A DNA stretch of 64,000 nucleotides from assembly GCF_008974285.1 (NCBI RefSeq), contig NZ_BKZV01000001.1, forward strand, positions 791,319 to 855,318. The letters are read 5' to 3'. The notes beneath the pieces are model-generated. The model was not told the origin of the DNA, ran no database searches, and saw only the letters and a list, made by a program, of their open reading frames with translations. Positions 60,179 through 64,000 of this stretch are shown here, in pieces. The stretch is from Thermogemmatispora aurantia. GTDB taxonomy: Bacteria; Chloroflexota; Ktedonobacteria; Ktedonobacterales; Ktedonobacteraceae. How positions within the stretch are numbered: the first letter of the stretch is position 1; each line of letters opens with the position of its first letter. A program made the translations under genes and the position numbers.

Positions 60179-60868
60179 TTATTTGCCGCTCTCGCGCGCC
60201 TCGATTTTATAGCCCACACCACGCACGGTCTTAATCAGGGGATAATCAAAACCTTGATCGATCTTCTCACGCAAGTAGTGGATATAGATATCAACGACAT
60301 TGGAGAGAGCATCGATGTCATAACGCCAGACCGCATTGATAATCTGCGTGCGGCTCAACACCTGACCAGGATGGCGCATCAGGTATTCCAACAGGGCGAA
60401 CTCTTTGGCCGTCAGCTCAATGACCCGTCCTGCGCGGCGCGCCTCGTGACGAACCAGGTCGAGGGTCAGGTCACCAACGGCTAGCTGCAGGTTATCGTCG
60501 AAGCGGCGGTCGCGCCGCCGCAGCAGAGCATTGATACGAGCCAGCAGCTCGGCCATGGCAAAAGGTTTGGTGAGATAGTCGTCAGCTCCCACATTGAGGC
60601 CGGTCACTCGATCCTCAATGGCACCGCGCGCCGTGAGCATCAGCACTGGCGTGGTGACGTGCTCGGCCCGCATCTGTCGACAGATCTCCAACCCATCGAT
60701 GCCCGGCAGCATCAGATCAAGAATGACGACGTCGTAGGTGTCGGAAAGTGCCAGATCAAGACCGCTCTGACCATCATGAGCCAGATCTACCGTGTGTCGC
60801 TCTTCCTGCAGCACACGGCGCAAGAGATAGGCCAGACGCTTCTCATCTTCAATGACAAGAATATGCAT
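60179..60868 (-). CDS. OmpR-family response regulator
   Basis: The 229-residue product has a receiver domain with acidic pocket EDE near 7-9, phospho-acceptor Asp 51 in VVILDLMLPG, Thr 79 in MLTAR and Lys 101 in LTKPF, and a winged-helix DNA-binding domain (ELTAKEFALLEYLMRHPGQV, VDIYIHYLREKID, TVRGVGYKIEA). It is the partner of the kinase that follows 14 bp downstream. GAAGAAGGC precedes the ATG. No direct-repeat target site could be assigned in its own upstream region. Confidence 0.97.
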   Translation of the reverse strand: MHILVIEDEKRLAYLLRRVLQEERHTVDLAHDGQSGLDLALSDTYDVVILDLMLPGIDGLEICRQMRAEHVTTPVLMLTARGAIEDRVTGLNVGADDYLTKPFAMAELLARINALLRRRDRRFDDNLQLAVGDLTLDLVRHEARRAGRVIELTAKEFALLEYLMRHPGQVLSRTQIINAVWRYDIDALSNVVDIYIHYLREKIDQGFDYPLIKTVRGVGYKIEARESGK

Positions 60869-61466
60869 GCCTTCTTCCCCCGAATGCTCGCGTTTGCCAG
60901 CGCAGCAAAGCAGTGGTTCACGCCACTGCCACTGGATTGATGCCTCCTCTGCCTCTCCCCTCCTGCCAGTTTCTCCCAGGCGGCACCGGAGGAGAGACTG
61001 CCTGGAAGCAAAGAGGAAGAGACCAACGGCTGGCTCCCGGAATCTGCCCTTCTCAGGATAGCAGCTCTTTATGAGAATTTGATTGGAAAATTGTGGGAGC
61101 TTTGTTAACCTCAGCTGCCAGCAGTCTCCAGGCGCGCAGGCTGTTTCGCCCTACGCAGAAACGCTGAACCGGGACAAGCCGTGTTTGTTTTTGGAGTCTC
61201 TCTTGCAGCAGGAAGATGGCGTCTACTGGTCGGTGCCAGCGAGAAGAGAGGCGTGACTTTTTGAAAGTTCTGCCGTCTCTCTCTTTCGGTGGTGGACATT
61301 TGCATCCTCTCTATCATAAAGATGAGAGCAGCCTGACAGGCTCTTTTCCGTAGCCATCTTCCTTTTGTCCAGGACCTGAGCTGTCTGAAAGACCACGGCA
61401 GAGGCAACGCCAGAAAAACAGCAAAACGATGGTTATTCGCACAAACGATCAAAGGAGGTTATAAAA
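60869..61466. other. Divergent spacer before the Asp23 cluster
   Basis: This 598-bp region separates the response regulator gene from the Asp23-like cluster. It must hold both promoters, but no box pair with good spacing was found. No RNA gene was recognised. A perfect AAAGGAGG precedes the Asp23-like start. Confidence 0.35.
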
Positions 61467-61958
61467 ATGCCAGATCGTCCTGATGATCAGACGACCGCAA
61501 CAGCCACGGCAGCGCCGCAAAGCTCGATTCGTGGCATGGCCCCGGCAACGACGGGGCGCGGGTTGGAGGCGATAACCCCGCAGGGAAAGACTTCTATCGC
61601 CGACAATGTTGTGGCTAAGATTGCCGGTATCGCTGCCCGTGAGATTGATGGCGTACACGAGCTTGTGCCCGCCGGAGCGGGGGCGGCCATCGCCGGTCTA
61701 GCCAGTCGCGTCACCGGAGGAGATACGCGCTCGCTTGGTGTCAACGTCGAGGTGGGCCAGCAGGAGGCGGCCATCGACCTGAACATGGTGGTCGACTACG
61801 GGGTGAGCATTCCCCAGGTGGCGGCGGCGGTGCGCCAGAACATCATTAATCGGGTGGCGGCCATGACTGGCCTGACGGTGAAAGAGGTCAACATTGCCGT
61901 GACCGACCTCTACTTCCCTGAAGAGCAGGCACGCCAGAATCAGCCGCGTGTGCAATAG
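61467..61958 (+). CDS. Asp23/Gls24 family envelope stress protein
   Basis: The 163-residue product has a low-complexity N-terminal tail of about 40 residues, then the Asp23 domain: ISIADNVVAKIAGIAAREIDG-like start (TSIADNVVAKIAGIAAREID), VHELVPAG, VNVEVGQQEAAIDLNMVVDY, IPQVAAAVRQNIINRVAAMT and VKEVNIAVTDLYFPEEQ. Asp23 proteins form a network under the membrane of Gram-positive cells, anchored by AmaP. AAAGGAGG lies 8 nt before the ATG. It opens a four-gene cluster with a second Asp23-like gene, an AmaP-like gene and a DUF2273 gene. Confidence 0.93.
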   Translation: MPDRPDDQTTATATAAPQSSIRGMAPATTGRGLEAITPQGKTSIADNVVAKIAGIAAREIDGVHELVPAGAGAAIAGLASRVTGGDTRSLGVNVEVGQQEAAIDLNMVVDYGVSIPQVAAAVRQNIINRVAAMTGLTVKEVNIAVTDLYFPEEQARQNQPRVQ

Positions 61959-61978
61959 TGGAGAGGATGGCCAGGGGT

Positions 61979-62446
61979 ATGACTGAGCAGCAAGCGACCC
62001 CGACGAGCCTTGACGATCTCTCGCTGGCACGGGCGGTAGCAGAGGCGGTCTGTCAAATTCCAGCGGTGCTAGAGCTAAGCGCGGGTCGCTTTGCCCGCGA
62101 AGGTACCTATGGCCCTGGCGAGTTCGTGCGTGGGGTTGTCTTACAACGCCCCACGCCCGACTCGCTGGAGGTCGATGTCCGTGTGGTATTGGCTGAGCAA
62201 GCTTTACGTGGTGGCCCTGCGGTCCGCCGCGATGGTCATCACAGTAACAGTGGTGGCTTCCCACATTCTGGGGGCAGTGCCAGCACTCAGCCTCAGCAGC
62301 ACCCACGGGCACCCAGTGCCAGCAGCCATCAGCTTTCACTGCTGGATTTGAGCGAGCAGATCCGTATCGTGATTCAGCGTGCGCTTGTCCAGGCTGGGCA
62401 ACAGCCTGCACGGACGATTAATGTCTTCTTTGACGACGTGCGTTGA
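61979..62446 (+). CDS. Second, diverged Asp23-like protein
   Basis: From the ATG at 61979 it has 155 residues; in-frame GTG 61958 and ATG 61967 are alternatives with poorer spacing. It keeps an Asp23-like start (LARAVAEAVCQIPAVLELS, YGPGEFVRGVVLQ, LEVDVRVVLAEQAL) and end (LDLSEQIRIVIQRALVQAG, TINVFFDDV). Between them a Gly/Ser/His/Gln-rich insert of about 40 residues replaces the usual strand pair. It begins 20 bp after the first Asp23-like gene and is probably co-transcribed. It may form mixed polymers with it; that is inference. Confidence 0.75.
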   Translation: MTEQQATPTSLDDLSLARAVAEAVCQIPAVLELSAGRFAREGTYGPGEFVRGVVLQRPTPDSLEVDVRVVLAEQALRGGPAVRRDGHHSNSGGFPHSGGSASTQPQQHPRAPSASSHQLSLLDLSEQIRIVIQRALVQAGQQPARTINVFFDDVR

Positions 62447-62549
62447 GGCTGCCTGGGTGACGCGCGCTCCCACGCTCCTCTCTTTTCTGTTCTCTTGTCC
62501 TGGTTGGCGAGTGGGAACGCCGTTTTCTCCTGCTTTTTGAGGAAGTGCT

Positions 62550-63125
62550 ATGAGAAATATATTCAATCGTCTGTTGATTGTGCTCTTGAGCCTGGTGGCT
62601 TTGGTGGCAGGTATCGTGCTCATCTTGCTGGAAGCGGGACTGGTCACTGCGGCTCAGGTTAGCCCGGGGGGCTTCTTACAGCGGCAATGGGAGTTCCTGA
62701 GCCATCTTAACCAGGCCGACGCTACTACTGCGACTCTCGTAGGGATAGGTCTGGCCCTGGTCGGTCTGATCTTGCTCATCGTGGAGCTGCTGCCGGGCAG
62801 ACGGGCGCCTGCCCAATTCGTTATTCAGCACGATAACCGCGGCATGGTCGCTGTGACGCGTAGCAGCGTGAATGAGCTGGTGCGTTATGTCGCCGGGACA
62901 GTGCCAGGTATTCTGGAAACTCGTGGAGCAGTGCGCCAGGAGCAGCAGGGCCTGCGCGTGCGCGTTCAGGCCGCCATCTCTCCCGATGCGGCAGCGCCAG
63001 AGGTAGGCAAGACGCTTCAAGAGAAGCTGCAGCAGTCCCTTCAGCATCACCTCGGCTTGCCAGTAGCCAGGGTAGAGATTGCTACACAGGTTGCCTCTCC
63101 CGGACGGGGGAGACGTGTTCGCTAA
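62550..63125 (+). CDS. amaP: AmaP-like alkaline-shock membrane anchor protein
   Basis: The 191-residue product has two membrane helices (LLIVLLSLVALVAGIVLILL near 8-27 and TLVGIGLALVGLILLIVELL near 61-80) joined by a short polar loop, and a cytoplasmic domain of about 110 residues (VAVTRSSVNELVRYVAGTVP, LRVRVQAAISPDAAAPEVG, LGLPVARVEIATQV) with the same Asp23-like fold pattern. AmaP anchors Asp23 at the membrane in Staphylococcus. GAGGAAG precedes the ATG. It lies 103 bp after the second Asp23-like gene and before the DUF2273 gene, the usual company. Confidence 0.88.
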   Translation: MRNIFNRLLIVLLSLVALVAGIVLILLEAGLVTAAQVSPGGFLQRQWEFLSHLNQADATTATLVGIGLALVGLILLIVELLPGRRAPAQFVIQHDNRGMVAVTRSSVNELVRYVAGTVPGILETRGAVRQEQQGLRVRVQAAISPDAAAPEVGKTLQEKLQQSLQHHLGLPVARVEIATQVASPGRGRRVR

Positions 63126-63264
63126 GGAAGGTGACGGAGCAGTTCCTTGCCTGATCAGATCAGGCAGGCCGACGGTCAGCTAGCCGTTGTCGTAGTCGGC
63201 TTGTTAGCCTTGGACAAGGTACTGTCTCACGCGCTGAGATGCAATGAAAGGAGGAAGTGAGAAG

Positions 63265-63459
63265 ATGACGGCCCGTACCTTAGGCCTGGTGATAGGCTTT
63301 GCTCTCGGGGTCGTTTGGGTAGCCTTTGGCTTTGGGGCCGCGCTCCTGGTTGCCGTGCTCGCCTTTCTGGGCTGGCTGGTTGGCGGCATTGCCGAGGGCC
63401 AGATCAATGTGGTGACCCTTTGGGAAGATTTGCAGGGACGCCGGCGCGATCTGATCTGA
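63265..63459 (+). CDS. DUF2273 small membrane protein
   Basis: From the ATG at 63265 it has 64 residues; AAAGGAGG lies about 11 nt upstream. The in-frame ATG at 63244 would place that ribosome site inside the coding region, so it was not used. Two membrane helices (LGLVIGFALGVVWVAFGF and LLVAVLAFLGWLVGGIAEG) and the short basic tail match DUF2273, which is regularly found with asp23 and amaP. It is probably a subunit or stabiliser of that membrane assembly. Confidence 0.85.
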   Translation: MTARTLGLVIGFALGVVWVAFGFGAALLVAVLAFLGWLVGGIAEGQINVVTLWEDLQGRRRDLI

Positions 63460-63746
63460 GCCGAGCCAGGCCGATCATCTTTCAATTGATCCGATCGGCT
63501 GATCGCTCGTTCACTCTCTCGCCCCGTCCTCGACTCTGCCCTGGCATGACCGCCAAGGATTGCGCGGCGCTTGCTCTCTCCTTTCCTCTGCCTTCACTCC
63601 TGGCCTGGGTCTCTGCCTGGCCCACCAGCCGAGCAGAGCCAGGCAGGGAAGGAGATGGCCCAGGCAAGGGATGAGAGAGGCCGGTCTCCTGATGCAGGCG
63701 GTCATGCCTGCTCATTAGCAGGTGGAATACGTCCTTGGACGAGAGT

Positions 63747-64000
63747 ATGCTTAGTGATGCTGCTCTGGTAATGCGCTGCCAGCACGAACTGCCTGAGACT
63801 ACGCGCAGCTTTGAGGAGCTGGTTCGGCGCTATACCCAGCGCATCTATACCCTGGTCTTTCGGATCGTCGCTAACCGCGAAGAAGCGGAGGATATCACTC
63901 ACGATGTCTTGCTCAAAGCTTACTACTCCTTGCCCCAGCTTAAACAGCCCGCCCAGTTCTCAACATGGCTGTATCGCATGGCGACCAATGCCGCCCTGGA
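63747..64000 (+). CDS. ECF RNA polymerase sigma factor, N-terminal part (cut by window edge)
   Basis: The frame opens at the ATG at 63747 and runs off the window, giving 84 residues. SFEELVRRYTQRIYTLVFRI, ANREEAEDITHDVLLKAYYS and FSTWLYRMATNAALD are regions 2.1-2.4 of ECF sigma factors. A TTG at 63735 is in frame with AGGTGG 9 nt upstream and may be the true start. It comes 287 bp after the DUF2273 gene; the spacer holds nested inverted repeats near 63600-63670. Confidence 0.88.
   Translation, partial: MLSDAALVMRCQHELPETTRSFEELVRRYTQRIYTLVFRIVANREEAEDITHDVLLKAYYSLPQLKQPAQFSTWLYRMATNAAL

Noticed and set aside
1-64000. Search by eye for tRNA, rRNA, CRISPR arrays and insertion sequences
   Set aside because: No T-loop/acceptor pattern, rRNA core, regularly spaced repeat or transposase motif was recognised; a covariance-model scan would be needed to exclude small RNAs.

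Overview
The window is high-GC bacterial chromosome. The gene set (radA / PIN-TRAM membrane protein / ispD / ispF neighbourhood, ClpC, an Asp23-AmaP-DUF2273 envelope cluster, OpcA-type glucose-6-phosphate dehydrogenase, surface proteins with Pro-Thr linkers) suggests a Gram-positive-like Chloroflexota of the class Ktedonobacteria, possibly a Thermogemmatispora relative. This is inferred from gene content only; no rRNA or tRNA gene was seen to confirm it. No CRISPR array, insertion sequence or integrase was recognised.

Layout. 1-4.6 kb: an ABC-2 exporter (permease cut by the window edge), a divergent alpha/beta hydrolase, and two small membrane proteins. 4.7-14.6 kb: a compact virion-structure island of about 10 kb. 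A leftward arm carries a portal protein and two small genes. A rightward arm carries a Pro-rich protein, a prohead protease-scaffold-major capsid fusion, a repeat-bearing fibre-like protein, a probable baseplate/spike OB-fold protein, a connector-like protein with an inserted Fn3-like domain, a membrane/coiled-coil protein and a tail-like protein. Near-consensus divergent promoters drive the two arms. No terminase, tape measure, lysis, replication or integration gene is present. 14.6-25.7 kb: two surface proteins with Pro-Thr linkers, an NAD-binding epimerase-like protein, a MacA/MacB-type three-gene exporter, an unknown 323-residue protein and a DinB-like protein.

25.9-36.4 kb: housekeeping genes on the minus strand: ispF, ispD, the PIN-TRAM protein, a 25-residue microprotein candidate, radA, clpC with a clear terminator, and a ribosomal protein S1 gene with a leader of about 365 nt; a Nudix gene is divergent. 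37.3-46.6 kb: a P1-family peptidase and a pentose-phosphate cluster read leftward as tal, pgi, zwf, opcA, pgl, rpe. It supplies glucose-6-phosphate oxidation, lactone hydrolysis, ribulose-5-phosphate epimerisation and the transaldolase/isomerase steps; gnd and tkt are not in the window.

47-54 kb: a PEP-mutase/isocitrate-lyase-family enzyme, a GlcG/HbpS-like protein, a coiled-coil protein, a CAP-domain lipoprotein, an M32 carboxypeptidase and an EamA transporter. 54-64 kb: an ECF sigma / anti-sigma / Tat-exported ferritin-like unit, a DUF4383 protein, a YceI protein, an OmpR-type two-component system, the Asp23-like / AmaP / DUF2273 cluster, and a second ECF sigma gene cut by the right edge.

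The region most worth following up is the divergent capsid-portal island. Other points are a few start codons placed 6-8 nt after a -10 box (possible leaderless mRNAs), the very short ORF with a perfect Shine-Dalgarno before the PIN-TRAM gene, and long inverted repeats between convergent genes.
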